64,000 nt of DNA from JAEXOD01 sp963667875. GTDB taxonomy: Bacteria; Bacteroidota; Ignavibacteria; Ignavibacteriales; Melioribacteraceae. A program made the position numbers and the translations under genes. The stretch spans positions 1 to 64,000 of the forward strand of contig CAXXGC010000002.1 in assembly GCA_963667875.2 (NCBI GenBank), in the 5' to 3' direction. The notes under the pieces were generated by a model. It did no database searches, was not told where the DNA came from, and was given only the letters and a program-made list of their open reading frames with translations. Within the stretch, counting starts at the first letter, position 1; each line of letters starts with the position of its first letter. This document shows positions 18,900 through 28,977 of the stretch, piece by piece.

Positions 18900-20174
18900 A
18901 TGAAGAGTTCAAGGATCTATTTTCCTATTTTTTTATTAGTTTTATCAAGTTTTAATTTATTTGCCCAACTGCAAGACACATGTTATTTACCATTGGCACT
19001 TGGTAATAAATGGCTATATTTAGATTGTACTACATCTGGTCTATACACAGCAAATGCCACAAAAACATATGAACTGTACACAATTGAGATCAATGATGAT
19101 TCGTTATTTGCTAACAAGCATTATTTTAATTGGGATAATTATTGGTTGTTTTATAATGATTCAACACAAATACTTCACGCCTCATTCCCTGATCAAGCTT
19201 ATCAAATGATCTTTTGTAATTTCAGCTTGAATATAGGTCAAAGTTTTGTAGGACACTACGATAACAACTATGTTGTTTTTTCCGAACAGGTTTCCATTTT
19301 CGATACCATTTATTCAACAAAGGGTTTTTATTTTCATACATATCCCATTGGACCTTTCACTTGGTACGATAGTTATAGTTATATTAATAAAATTGGTTTA
19401 GCACATAGGGTATATTATGATAGATCAAGCATTATTGCTGCTACCCAAAAAAAAGAACGTACTTTAATTGGCTTTTATCTTGCAGATACTTCCTTAGCTA
19501 ATTCAATCCAAGATAACAGCCACCCAATAATTCAAGAACCTGAAATTTTTTATACCAGTTCTGATAATAAAATAAACTTTAATACAGTTGTAAACCATAA
19601 GTTTTCATTTATTGGCGTTCCTTCTACAACCGATTTTTCCTTTATTAATTCTGTAAACTTAAGTTATTTTTACTGTAATGGAATTGATACAGTTTTTGGT
19701 GAAAACAATACTTTTACAGTTAACACGCCATTAAACTTATTTAATACATCTTTTACTAAAAATACCGATTTACTTCAAAACGGATATAATTTGTATTATA
19801 GAATAACAGCTACTGATAAAGCGTTAAAACCTCACACTTCATTTTATCCCGAAAACGGATACATTAAAGTATCTGATATTGTTAATGTTAAAAATGAAGA
19901 AAATTTACCTATTCAATATTCTCTTTGTCAAAGCTACCCTAACCCGTTTAACCCAAGCACAACCATTAATTTTAGTATTCCTAAACAGGAATTTGTTACA
20001 TTAAAAATTTACGATATTTTGGGTAAAGAAGTAGCTACATTGGTAAACGAGGAATTATCGCCCAACAATTACATTAAAACATTTAATGCCTCCGGTTTAA
20101 GCAGTGGAATTTATTTTTACAGCTTAAAAGCCGGTAACTTTAATGAAACACGCAAAATGATTTTGGCAAAATAA
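18900..20174 (+). CDS. T9SS surface protein, tandem paralogue 2 of 3
   Basis: 424 residues, nearly identical to paralogue 1 over the first ~246 residues and over the sorting domain. The 40-residue stretch between them (VFGENNTFTVNTPLNLFNTS) instead matches paralogue 3, a sign of gene conversion. The upstream spacer is also an almost exact copy of that before paralogue 1. The T9SS motif here reads CQSYPNPFNPS, with N replaced by S, probably without effect. Confidence 0.8.
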   Translation: MKSSRIYFPIFLLVLSSFNLFAQLQDTCYLPLALGNKWLYLDCTTSGLYTANATKTYELYTIEINDDSLFANKHYFNWDNYWLFYNDSTQILHASFPDQAYQMIFCNFSLNIGQSFVGHYDNNYVVFSEQVSIFDTIYSTKGFYFHTYPIGPFTWYDSYSYINKIGLAHRVYYDRSSIIAATQKKERTLIGFYLADTSLANSIQDNSHPIIQEPEIFYTSSDNKINFNTVVNHKFSFIGVPSTTDFSFINSVNLSYFYCNGIDTVFGENNTFTVNTPLNLFNTSFTKNTDLLQNGYNLYYRITATDKALKPHTSFYPENGYIKVSDIVNVKNEENLPIQYSLCQSYPNPFNPSTTINFSIPKQEFVTLKIYDILGKEVATLVNEELSPNNYIKTFNASGLSSGIYFYSLKAGNFNETRKMILAK

Positions 20175-20415
20175 TTAAAAATCAATAAATATTTTTTTAG
20201 TTATAGCTATAATAATAAAAGGCTTAAACCTTTATTTTGACAATTTGGATACACTTTTAATACCCTAAATACTCCCATTATACTTGGGAAGTATTTGGAG
20301 ACTTAAGGAACTTATTTTTAATTTAATTCTATTTTAATTGTTATATATTTATATTTATTTATTGCGCATAATTTGTAATTTTTGTAATTTTAAATAACCA
20401 CAAAGTGAGGATTTT

Positions 20416-21672
20416 ATGAAGAGTTCGAGGATCATTTTTCCTATTTTTTTATTAGTTATTTCAAGTTTTAATTTATTTGCCCAACTGCAAGACACATGTT
20501 ACTTACCATTGGCACTTGGTAATAAATGGTTATATTTAGAGAGTACTACATCTAATATAAACACAGCTAATCCCACAAAAAAATATGAGCTGTACACAGT
20601 AGAGGTTAAGCACGATTCATTATTTAATAGTAAGCATTATTTTAATTGGGGAGATACTTGGTTATTACAGAATGATACTTCAAAAATAATTTACCAAGCT
20701 TACCCGGGTAATTCTTATGTGGTAACCTTTTGTGATTTCACTTTAAATCCCGGTCAAAGTTTTGCAGGGTTTTGGAACACATGTTATATTTTTTCCGAGC
20801 AAGTTTCAGTTTTCGATTCCCTTTATTCAACAAAAGGTTTTCATTATTCAACATTTGGCATTATTGGAGCACAACATTGGCGTGAAAGATCTAGTTTTAT
20901 TAATAAAATAGGTATGGCAAAAAATGTAGATACAAGTGAATATCATAAAATTGAAAAGACATTAATTGGTTTTTATTCAGCAGATACTACATTAGCCGCA
21001 TCAATTCAAGATGAAAGCTCCCCGATTATTCAAGAACCGGATATTTTTTATACCAGTTCCGATAATAAAATAAATTTTAACGCCTTAGTCAATCATAAAT
21101 TTTCATTTATTGGAATACCTTCTACAACAGATTTTTCATTTATTGAGTCTGTAAATTTGAGTTATTTTTACACTAATGGTGTTGATACAGTTTTTGGCGA
21201 AAACAATACTTTTTCAGTTTCGACACCATTAAACTTATTTAATACATCTTTTACTAAAAATACCAATTTACTCCAAAACGGATATTACCTTTATTATAGA
21301 ATATCTGCTACAGATAAAGCGTTAAAACCTCATACTTCTTATTATCCTGAAAATGGATTCATTAAGGTTACTGATATTGTTAATGTTAAAAATGAAGAAA
21401 ATTTACCTATTCAATATTCTCTTTGTCAAAACTACCCTAACCCGTTTAACCCTTCAACTACTATTAGTTTTAGTATTCCGAAACAGGAATTTGTTACCCT
21501 AAAAGTTTATGATGTTTTGGGTAAAGAAATTGCCACTTTGGTTAACCAGGAATTAGCTGCCGATAATTACACTAAAACATTTAATGCCTCCGGTTTAAGC
21601 AGCGGAATTTATTTTTATAGTTTAAAAGCCGGGAGTTTTGTTGAAACGCGTAAGATGATTTTGGTAAAATAG
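20416..21672 (+). CDS. T9SS surface protein, tandem paralogue 3 of 3
   Basis: 418 residues with the same layout as the two preceding genes but more diverged in the cargo domain (LYLESTTSNINTANPTKKYE). Signal peptide FLLVISSFNLFAQ, T9SS type A domain ending KMILVK. It is the last gene of the secreted-protein array and is followed by a terminator. Function unknown. Confidence 0.8.
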   Translation: MKSSRIIFPIFLLVISSFNLFAQLQDTCYLPLALGNKWLYLESTTSNINTANPTKKYELYTVEVKHDSLFNSKHYFNWGDTWLLQNDTSKIIYQAYPGNSYVVTFCDFTLNPGQSFAGFWNTCYIFSEQVSVFDSLYSTKGFHYSTFGIIGAQHWRERSSFINKIGMAKNVDTSEYHKIEKTLIGFYSADTTLAASIQDESSPIIQEPDIFYTSSDNKINFNALVNHKFSFIGIPSTTDFSFIESVNLSYFYTNGVDTVFGENNTFSVSTPLNLFNTSFTKNTNLLQNGYYLYYRISATDKALKPHTSYYPENGFIKVTDIVNVKNEENLPIQYSLCQNYPNPFNPSTTISFSIPKQEFVTLKVYDVLGKEIATLVNQELAADNYTKTFNASGLSSGIYFYSLKAGSFVETRKMILVK

Positions 21673-21685
21673 TTTCAAATAACAA

Positions 21686-21716
21686 GGCCGTTTTTAATAG
21701 ACGGCTTTTTTATTTA
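21686..21716 (+). terminator. terminator after the T9SS gene array
   Basis: GCCGT-TTTTAATAG-ACGGC followed by six T, 14 bases after the last gene's stop. Confidence 0.75.
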
Positions 21717-21819
21717 TAACATATTTTTAATAAAATTTGAGTAATTTTTATTAATTTTGTTTTGTAAAGTATAATTTTATATCTACTATGCAAAGTTCAT
21801 AACCTCATATATATTACAG

Positions 21820-22128
21820 ACTGTGTTGAAATTGGGGAATAATAGGTTCAAAGACAGCACGGCTCTGTCGTGCTGGTAGTTGGTAGTGTTGCATGTTCTT
21901 ACAAACATTGCACTTCGATAAAGTGCTTCCGAGTGTGCACATACGCTGTAACTAATTTTATTATAATATGTTGTATAGCTTTAAATAATCCCTAGGGGAT
22001 GATATGATTGTAGGGAAAACATGATTGTAGCAAAAGCAGAAAAATAGCAGTAGAACCCTGAATGGGTGATATTATTTGTTGCATAAGAACAGTAGTTTTT
22101 ATTTATTTCTCCTCAGTTTTAACACAGT
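21820..22128. repeat. multi-hairpin element E1
   Basis: Bounded by inverted ends ACTGTGTTGAAATTGGGG (21820-21837) and AGTTTTAACACAGT (22115-22128). Inside are hairpins AGCACGGCTCTGTCGTGCT and GCACTTCGATAAAGTGC, the same hairpin classes in the same order as element E3 at 55.2 kb; the right half is diverged (TCCCTAGGGGA, ACCCTGAATGGGT). There is no open reading frame. Looks like a nonautonomous mobile or structured-RNA element. The flanks here are not the 165-bp repeat. Confidence 0.55.
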
Positions 22129-22173
22129 TTTATATTAATTTGCGGTAAATAACGTTTATTTATTAATTTATTT

Positions 22174-22902
22174 TTGGCAATACAAAACAATTTAGAACAA
22201 ACGAATAATTTTATGAAATACAGCAATAATATATTTTTCTATTTTTTGCAAAAGTTTTATTGGAATTTACATAGCCGAACATGGGATAATTACCTTGTTA
22301 CAACCAACTATGCAAAAGAAATTGAAAATATTGTAAATTTTATCAGTTCTAAAAATCTAACAACATCTCCAAAATTATTAGATATTGGCTGCGCAACAGG
22401 CAACTACTCTATTTCGTTTGCAAATAAAAATTTTGATATTACCGGAATTGATTATTCCCCATCCATGATAAACAAAGCTAAAAAAAAAGCTGCAAAATTG
22501 GGGTTTAATAATATTCAATTTTTAGTTGCAAATCTCAATTATCCCCTTCCGTTTTCTAATAATAAATTTAACATTGTTATAGCAGCCCATATATTACACG
22601 GAGTGCCTAACCTTTCATTTTGTATTGGTGAAATTAAAAGAGTGCTTAATAATGACGGCTTTTTATGTCTAATAATTAAAAACAAACAAAATAAAAATAA
22701 AGTTATATCAAATAATTCTAAATCATTAATTGATAATATTTTAAAATTTATTAAACCTTTTGTATTTAATAATTATAATCATTGGAATATTAATTCGCTA
22801 AATTTGCTTGAGCTTGTTAAACAAAACCATTTTATTATATATGGCGAGACAGAAACAGAAAACAATAAGGTAATTATTTTTACAAAAGATATAAGATCTT
22901 AA
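22174..22902 (+). CDS. class I SAM-dependent methyltransferase
   Basis: About 242 residues if TTG 22174 is used; ATG 22213 (MKYSNNIFFYFLQ) is an equally possible start and neither has a clear ribosome site. Motif I is LLDIGCATGNYS, motif II FDITGIDYSPSMINKAKKKA, followed by the acidic-loop region FLVANLNYPLPFSNNKFNIV and the post-motif GEIKRVLNNDGFLCLIIKN. This is the UbiE/Methyltransf_11 type, acting on a small molecule or lipid. The substrate cannot be told from sequence or neighbours. Confidence 0.8.
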   Translation: MAIQNNLEQTNNFMKYSNNIFFYFLQKFYWNLHSRTWDNYLVTTNYAKEIENIVNFISSKNLTTSPKLLDIGCATGNYSISFANKNFDITGIDYSPSMINKAKKKAAKLGFNNIQFLVANLNYPLPFSNNKFNIVIAAHILHGVPNLSFCIGEIKRVLNNDGFLCLIIKNKQNKNKVISNNSKSLIDNILKFIKPFVFNNYNHWNINSLNLLELVKQNHFIIYGETETENNKVIIFTKDIRS

Positions 22903-23163
22903 AATAATCTGCTTAAAAAAGGAGACTAATTAACCCCAAATACGATATTGGGAAATAAGAATTGGAATAATTTGTAACTTATTGGTATAAGATTAGGCCA
23001 TATATAAACAGAAAATTATATTGTATCGTCCTGAAAAAGGTTGACTCGAAAATAATTTTATAATTTTATTATTAATTTGTAACAAAATACATATTTTAAA
23101 AATCAAAATGATTTGTTTGCATAGACACCCATTTGTGCGCTAAATCAAATAACAAAATTTCAC

Positions 23164-23195
23164 TTTGTTTAACGACAATTATATCTCTATATTTG
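23164..23195 (+). promoter_or_regulatory. Bacteroidota-type promoter (TTTG, 20 bases, TATATTTG)
   Basis: TTTG at 23164-23167 and TATATTTG at 23188-23195 fit the -33/-7 pattern of the Bacteroidota primary sigma factor. A start site near 23201 would leave a ~20-base leader before ATG 23220. The rest of 22903-23163 shows nothing I can name. Confidence 0.55.
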
Positions 23196-23219
23196 CAAAC
23201 AACAAAAAACCAGGGTATT

Positions 23220-26200
23220 ATGAAAAAACTTCTTCTATTTTTTATTTTAGGTTTAACGACCGCATTTTACGGACAGACAAATATTAACGGGGGTAAAGTT
23301 TCCGGCTTATGGACTTTACAAGGCTCGCCTTATATTATTAAGGGGGATATTCGTATCGATACTGTTGCTCAACTTAGAATTGAACCCGGTGTTACTGTAT
23401 TGTTCCAAGGGAATTATAAACTTTCCGTACATGGTAGATTATTGGCAGAAGGAACTGCTACGGATTCCATAAATTTTACAGCTGCCGACACTAATTTAGG
23501 ATGGCGTGGAATAAGGTTTTTGAATATAAATGATAATTTTTTAGATTCTTCAAAAATTAGTTATGCAAAATTTTCTTATGGCAAAAATAATACGGGCACC
23601 GATGAGGAAAAATCGGGAGGAGCAATTTTTATTCTAAATTCCAACAAATTGGATATTAACAACTCCGTTTTCTACAAAAATTATTCGTATGCAAACCTTC
23701 CTTACGGTGGCGGTGCAATTTATATTGAAAATTCGTACTTACATATTAAGGAGTGCTCTTTTACAGAAAATTATGCTATTGAAGGAAACGGCGGGGCTAT
23801 GTTTGTTCTCAATTCGGGAATTAATTTGAGGAATTCCGATTTTACAAATAATTTTGCCGATAATATGGGAGGTGGGTTATACTTTAAAGGAAACAATGGT
23901 AACTTACTCCGATATTTGGAGATAAAGGGAAATAAAGCAGATGCCGGAGCTGGTTTAGGGTTGGATCGTTCTCTTCTGGCTAGCGAAATTATTGATATTT
24001 CACTTGTTAACATAACAGAAAATAGTGCCGGATTTTCAGGTGGCGGTATTTTTTGCGATATTAATATCAATCCCGATTTGCCATTAAGAAACATTACCAT
24101 TTCAAAAAACATGTCAAATTTTCATGGAAGTGCTTTTAAAAGTTATAAAAATATTTATTTTGAGAATTGTATTATCGATCATAATGATAAAGGAAGTTCA
24201 GGGGATTTCGTCTTCCCTATTTTTATGGAAGCTGATAAACGATTAAACTTTGTAAATTGTGTTATAGCTGATAACAAGGGAGAAAGATTAATTTCTGTTC
24301 AAGGCGAATCCGGAGATTTTATTAAGTTAAATATTATAAACAGTTTAATTTGGCATAACGAAGGCGGAATATATATACCGGATGATTTTAACGCCGCTTT
24401 TGCCGCATATTCTACCATTCAATATCCATGGGATAATTTCAACTTTGGAAGCGGTGTTAATCACAATGCACCTGATTTTAGAAGTCATACAAACAGTGAT
24501 TATCATCTTACAGGTCAATCTCCTTCTATAGATAAAGGAAGTCCCGAATCAATCTTTGATGATTATGCACGCGGATATTTTGCAGGTCTGGGAACTAAAA
24601 GAAACGATATGGGGGCTTATGGCGGTCAGCTTAATTCTTGGCGCGATACACCAATAGCAAATTTTAAAGCAGATGTTGTTCATGGTCAAGCTCCTTTAAC
24701 TGTAACCTTTCAAGATTTATCATTAAACGATCCATTAGAATTTGAATGGGATTTTACCAATGACGGCATTTATGATTCTTACGAAAGAAACCCAACATTT
24801 GTTTATACTGTTCCAGGACTTAAATCGGTAAAACTTGTTGTTAAAAGTTTTCAGTTTTCTGATACTCTTATCATAGAAAATATGATTACAGTACGTGAAA
24901 ACGGTTTAAGCGGTGCCGTTTCCGGAGTTTGGGATTTGGATACCATAAATATTTTAGGGAATATTTACGTACCACAAGATTCCACTTTGCAAATTATGCC
25001 GGGAACCCATGTATATTTTAACGGAAAACATAAGTTTGAAGTTTTTGGAACACTATTAGCCGAAGGTCTTGAAGAAGACAAAATTTATTTCTTTTCGGAT
25101 TCTTTGGGTTACTCAAGTAATTACCCTTTTTACGAAGGTTATTGGAGTGGAATTAGTTTCTTAAACACAAACACCAACAATCAAGCTCCTTCGATATTAA
25201 AACACTGCAATTTAAAATATGGCTTTGAGACTTGGATAGATGAGTTAGCCGGTTTACTTGGAGGAGGTATTCTTGCATACAAATCCAATATTACAATAAA
25301 TAATGTTGTAGTTGACAGCTGCAAGGGAGCTGGAATTTATATTGACCAATCGAATATTAAGATAAACGGTTCTTTGTTTTCCAATATAGTTGGCAATGGT
25401 GTAACAGTTAAAAACAGTCAATTGGAAATAAAAGGTTCTCGCTTTTCAAAAAGCAACGCCGGTATCTCTGTTGAAAATTCAACTCTATACATGAATACAT
25501 CCAAAGTCGATAGCAATGCTTTAGGTCTTAGTTCAAACGCTACATCCGTATTTATTAAGGAAAGTGAATTCTCGTATAATTATAACACCAATACATCCGG
25601 AGGCGGATTAAGAATTGTCTCGGCTCCCGAAGCCATACTTGAAAAAGTTAAGATATTTCACAACTATACAACAAGTGCCGGAGGAGGCATTGACTTTAAA
25701 GGCACCAACCCGGTTTTAAAAAATGTTGAGATTGCATACAACAGTTCCGATTTTACCGGTGGAGGAATAAACTTTGAAAGTTTGGGAACCGGACAAATTC
25801 ACAATTACGGTACTTTTGAAAATTGTTTATTTTACAAAAACGAAACCAGAAATACTTATGGAACAGGAGCCGGCTTAACATTGGGAATGAATTGTCATGC
25901 CGACATAACCAACTCCACATTTACAAATAACACATCCAAAGATTTTGCCGCAATTGCAAATGCTTGGGGAACAGGTATTGCAAACGTAATGAACACCATA
26001 ATCTACAACAACGGTCAAAACTATGACGTGCAAGTACAAGGTGATAATTCCATTTATAAATACTCTTTAATTCAAGGATTTTATTCCGGAATTGATACTT
26101 CAACAACAAACTTAAATAATTATGACCCTGTTTTTATCAACAGCGTAACGGATAATTATCATTTGCAAAATATTGCTTGCGGTGGTTTTGTTAACTCCCC

Positions 26201-27719
26201 TGCTATTGATACAGGTAATCCTTTAATTAGCGACCTTGTTTTGGATTGTGAAGCAGGATTGGGTGCGGCAAGAAGCGATATGGGTGCTTACGCTGGTGCA
26301 GGTAATAGATGGAATAATAATATTATGCCTGCTTGTTATTACGTTGGCGAAGTTAAAGGAACATGGGATTGTGGCCAAATTACAATTGAGGGAGATATTT
26401 TTATTCCTCAAGGAGATACTCTTACAATATTACCCGGAACCAAAGTTTATTTCTCTAACAACTATAAATTTGAAGTATTTGGTGTATTAAATGCAGTTGG
26501 TACACAAACCGACACAATTACTTTTACATCAGATGAATGGCTTGGTTGGGGCGGTATAAAATTTGTGAATTTGGATTCAACTAACGTTACCGAATCAGTA
26601 TTTAATTATTGTAAATTCGAATTTGGAAATGTTATAAATAGTGCTAACGGGCTTAACAAAGGGGGTGCAATATCCATTGTTGCCTCTTCCAACATTACTA
26701 TTGAAGAATGTCTGTTCAGTCGTTGTAGTGCTTACCTTGGCGGAGCAATTTACGTTAGTAAATCATCACCAAAAATAAAATACAATCGTTTTGAATCCAA
26801 CATAGCTACCGGTGCCGGTGGAGCAATGTATTTAGTTAGTTTTAATGAAACATTGCATAGACTTGAATTTTATGATAACTTTGCCAACAATGGCGGTGCT
26901 ATGTTCTTGTCATATTCATCACCACAAATAACCAATGTTTTAGCTTACGAAAATAAATCGTTACATTCGGCAGCTTTTGCTTTTTTGTATAATTCTTCCC
27001 CGTATATTCATAATCTTACATCTTATAATAATATTAGCAGCGATAATAGCGGTGCTACTTTCAGTTTGATGTATAATTCAAATCCAAGACTGATAAACAG
27101 TATTCTTTATCATAATTCTCCGGTTGATATTTATATTAATGACGGGCTAATGACAGCTACTTACTCCATTTTGAACGGAGGCAGCTTAGAGCCATATTTT
27201 GGTGAAGGATGTATGGATTTCAACCCCGAATTTAAAAGTTTGGAGAATAATGATTTTCACTTAAAACATGTTACTTGCGGTAGCCCTCTTAATTCGATTG
27301 CCGTTGATGCTGGATATCCAAGTCCTTTCTTTTTTGACACGCACTTGGATTGTACTTCCGGACTTGGAACAACAAGAATAGATATGGGTTATTATGGCGG
27401 AAAATATTATAAAGAGACAGTTGAAGTAACACCGGAAGAAGATAAAACTTTACCAAAAAATTATTCTTTGGAACAAAATTATCCAAATCCATTTAATCCG
27501 TCAACAACCATTTCTTTTAGTGTCCCTTTTAACTCGTTGGTTAGTTTAACAATTTACGATATCTTGGGTAGAAGTGTTGAAACAATTGTAAATCAAGAAA
27601 TGACTGCCGGTAAATATTCAAAAATATGGAAAGCAAATAAATTTGCAAGCGGAATCTATTTTTACAGATTAAATGCCGGTAAATTTACTGAAACAAAAAA
27701 AATGATTTTAGTAAAATAA
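23220..27719 (+). CDS. giant T9SS surface protein: beta-helix repeats, PKD domain, sorting domain
   Basis: 1499 residues from ATG 23220, which has a signal peptide (MKKLLLFFILGLTTAFYGQ) and an AGGG site; the open frame upstream is not used. Three homologous blocks open with a 'SGLWTLQGSPYIIKGDIRID'-type cap ('VSGVWDLDTINILGNIYVP', 'VKGTWDCGQITIEGDIFIP') followed by right-handed parallel beta-helix repeats rich in GGGI/GGAI and NS/N turns. A PKD domain (residues about 475-560, APLTVTFQDLS ... WDFTNDG) separates blocks 1 and 2. The end is a T9SS type A domain (NYPNPFNPSTTISFSVPFNS). Such pectin-lyase-like helices bind or cleave polysaccharides; no catalytic residues are assigned, so adhesion is as likely. 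Confidence 0.85.
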   Translation: MKKLLLFFILGLTTAFYGQTNINGGKVSGLWTLQGSPYIIKGDIRIDTVAQLRIEPGVTVLFQGNYKLSVHGRLLAEGTATDSINFTAADTNLGWRGIRFLNINDNFLDSSKISYAKFSYGKNNTGTDEEKSGGAIFILNSNKLDINNSVFYKNYSYANLPYGGGAIYIENSYLHIKECSFTENYAIEGNGGAMFVLNSGINLRNSDFTNNFADNMGGGLYFKGNNGNLLRYLEIKGNKADAGAGLGLDRSLLASEIIDISLVNITENSAGFSGGGIFCDININPDLPLRNITISKNMSNFHGSAFKSYKNIYFENCIIDHNDKGSSGDFVFPIFMEADKRLNFVNCVIADNKGERLISVQGESGDFIKLNIINSLIWHNEGGIYIPDDFNAAFAAYSTIQYPWDNFNFGSGVNHNAPDFRSHTNSDYHLTGQSPSIDKGSPESIFDDYARGYFAGLGTKRNDMGAYGGQLNSWRDTPIANFKADVVHGQAPLTVTFQDLSLNDPLEFEWDFTNDGIYDSYERNPTFVYTVPGLKSVKLVVKSFQFSDTLIIENMITVRENGLSGAVSGVWDLDTINILGNIYVPQDSTLQIMPGTHVYFNGKHKFEVFGTLLAEGLEEDKIYFFSDSLGYSSNYPFYEGYWSGISFLNTNTNNQAPSILKHCNLKYGFETWIDELAGLLGGGILAYKSNITINNVVVDSCKGAGIYIDQSNIKINGSLFSNIVGNGVTVKNSQLEIKGSRFSKSNAGISVENSTLYMNTSKVDSNALGLSSNATSVFIKESEFSYNYNTNTSGGGLRIVSAPEAILEKVKIFHNYTTSAGGGIDFKGTNPVLKNVEIAYNSSDFTGGGINFESLGTGQIHNYGTFENCLFYKNETRNTYGTGAGLTLGMNCHADITNSTFTNNTSKDFAAIANAWGTGIANVMNTIIYNNGQNYDVQVQGDNSIYKYSLIQGFYSGIDTSTTNLNNYDPVFINSVTDNYHLQNIACGGFVNSPAIDTGNPLISDLVLDCEAGLGAARSDMGAYAGAGNRWNNNIMPACYYVGEVKGTWDCGQITIEGDIFIPQGDTLTILPGTKVYFSNNYKFEVFGVLNAVGTQTDTITFTSDEWLGWGGIKFVNLDSTNVTESVFNYCKFEFGNVINSANGLNKGGAISIVASSNITIEECLFSRCSAYLGGAIYVSKSSPKIKYNRFESNIATGAGGAMYLVSFNETLHRLEFYDNFANNGGAMFLSYSSPQITNVLAYENKSLHSAAFAFLYNSSPYIHNLTSYNNISSDNSGATFSLMYNSNPRLINSILYHNSPVDIYINDGLMTATYSILNGGSLEPYFGEGCMDFNPEFKSLENNDFHLKHVTCGSPLNSIAVDAGYPSPFFFDTHLDCTSGLGTTRIDMGYYGGKYYKETVEVTPEEDKTLPKNYSLEQNYPNPFNPSTTISFSVPFNSLVSLTIYDILGRSVETIVNQEMTAGKYSKIWKANKFASGIYFYRLNAGKFTETKKMILVK

Positions 27720-27732
27720 TAATTTGAATTTT

Positions 27733-27775
27733 AAGGCTAAAACTACAATAAAAAGTAGTTTTAGCCTTTTTTTTT
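27733..27775 (+). terminator. strong Rho-independent terminator
   Basis: AGGCTAAAACTAC / GTAGTTTTAGCCT stem of 13 bp with a 7-base loop and nine T, just after the giant surface protein. Confidence 0.9.
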
Positions 27776-27882
27776 CCAAAAATCACACCCTCAAAACCAT
27801 ATATGTAAACATAAAATAATTTGCACCTTGTTCAATTTCCATTATTTTAGTGTTATTGATAATTAAATAACAATAGGCTTAC

Positions 27883-28830
27883 ATGAAAAAAATACTTTTA
27901 TTAATGGTTTTATTAACCTTATCATCCATCTCTGCCCAAAATAAATATGTAACTATTACAATGGATGACTTCCCTTTTAACGCATTTAATTCGAACACAA
28001 CAAATATAGATAGTTTGGAAAAATTTAATAATCAGCTGATGGCTTCAATAAATTATAATAAAATTCCTGTTACAATATTTGTAAACGAAAACAGTATTAT
28101 TTATAAAAATGAAACCGATAGAAGATTAAATATTTATAATAGCTGGATAATTAATCCGCTTATAACAATAGGCAATCATACCTATAACCATTTAAATTTT
28201 GCGGAAGTTAAACAAAATGAATTTGAAAATTCAATTATAAAGAACGAAGTAATAACTAAAAAACTTATGGAGGGTACAAATAAAGAGTTAAAATATTTCC
28301 GGTTCCCCTATAATTGTACCTGTAAGGATAGTATCTCGAAAACACTAATTGATTCATTTCTTACAAAAAACAACTACATTTCCACTCCGTTTACAATTGA
28401 AAGTTCGGATTATCTATTTAACGCATTATACACTTTTTATCTAAATAATAATGAAACAAATAAAGCAAAATTAATTGCACAGGAATACATTTCATTTACA
28501 AATAATTTATTTAATTATTTCGAATCTTTTTCGCAAAAAGAATATGGGAGAAATATAAATCAAATATTTTTATGCCATGGTAATAAATTACACGCCGATT
28601 ATTTTGGCGTATTAATAAATATGTTAAAAAGTAAAGGTTATTCGTTTATAAGTCTTGATGAAACGTTAAAAGATGAAGTTTATAAACAAAAAGATTATTA
28701 TTATTATAAATGGGGTGTTTCGTGGTATTACCGCTGGATTAAAGATAATACAACACGAAAATCTTTGATGAAAATTGAACCGGAAGTTAATCCAGAAATT
28801 TATAAACTTTATACGGAGTTAAATAAATAA
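27883..28830 (+). CDS. polysaccharide deacetylase family protein (NodB fold)
   Basis: 315 residues with a signal peptide (ILLLMVLLTLSSISAQ). NodB motifs: VTITMDDFPFN carries the catalytic and metal Asp pair, IGNHTYNHLNF the H-x3-H metal ligands, and LKYFRFPYN motif 3. A later LCHGN is the likely motif-5 histidine region. The family removes N-acetyl or O-acetyl groups from peptidoglycan, chitin-like or surface polysaccharides, here in the periplasm or outside. The neighbouring beta-helix gene may share a glycan-related role, but the terminator between them argues against one operon. Confidence 0.85.
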   Translation: MKKILLLMVLLTLSSISAQNKYVTITMDDFPFNAFNSNTTNIDSLEKFNNQLMASINYNKIPVTIFVNENSIIYKNETDRRLNIYNSWIINPLITIGNHTYNHLNFAEVKQNEFENSIIKNEVITKKLMEGTNKELKYFRFPYNCTCKDSISKTLIDSFLTKNNYISTPFTIESSDYLFNALYTFYLNNNETNKAKLIAQEYISFTNNLFNYFESFSQKEYGRNINQIFLCHGNKLHADYFGVLINMLKSKGYSFISLDETLKDEVYKQKDYYYYKWGVSWYYRWIKDNTTRKSLMKIEPEVNPEIYKLYTELNK

Positions 28831-28977
28831 TCAACCTTCGGCAATAAACCAAAACATTCCATAAAAATAGTTTAATTCGTTTATAAAGCAATTTTTAGAT
28901 TTGATTAAAATTTCTAAAGAATTATATTACCGACTCAAATTTAATTCAATTTCCTTTCTACTTAAACCAGGAGCCTA

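Larger units (their letters stand above)
17145..20415 (+). repeat. tandem duplication units of about 1515 bp with near-identical spacers
   Basis: The ~240-base spacers at 17145-17384, 18660-18899 and 20175-20415 are almost the same sequence. Each has a weak hairpin AAAGGCTTAAACCTTT with T-rich tail and a second imperfect one around CTCCCATAACACTTGGGAAG. Gene starts lie 1515 and 1516 bases apart, so gene plus spacer was duplicated as a unit. Confidence 0.85.

Noticed and set aside
23133..23219. Extension of the giant surface protein to 23133
   Set aside because: It would place ~29 residues before a perfect signal peptide and would cover the promoter-like TATATTTG element.
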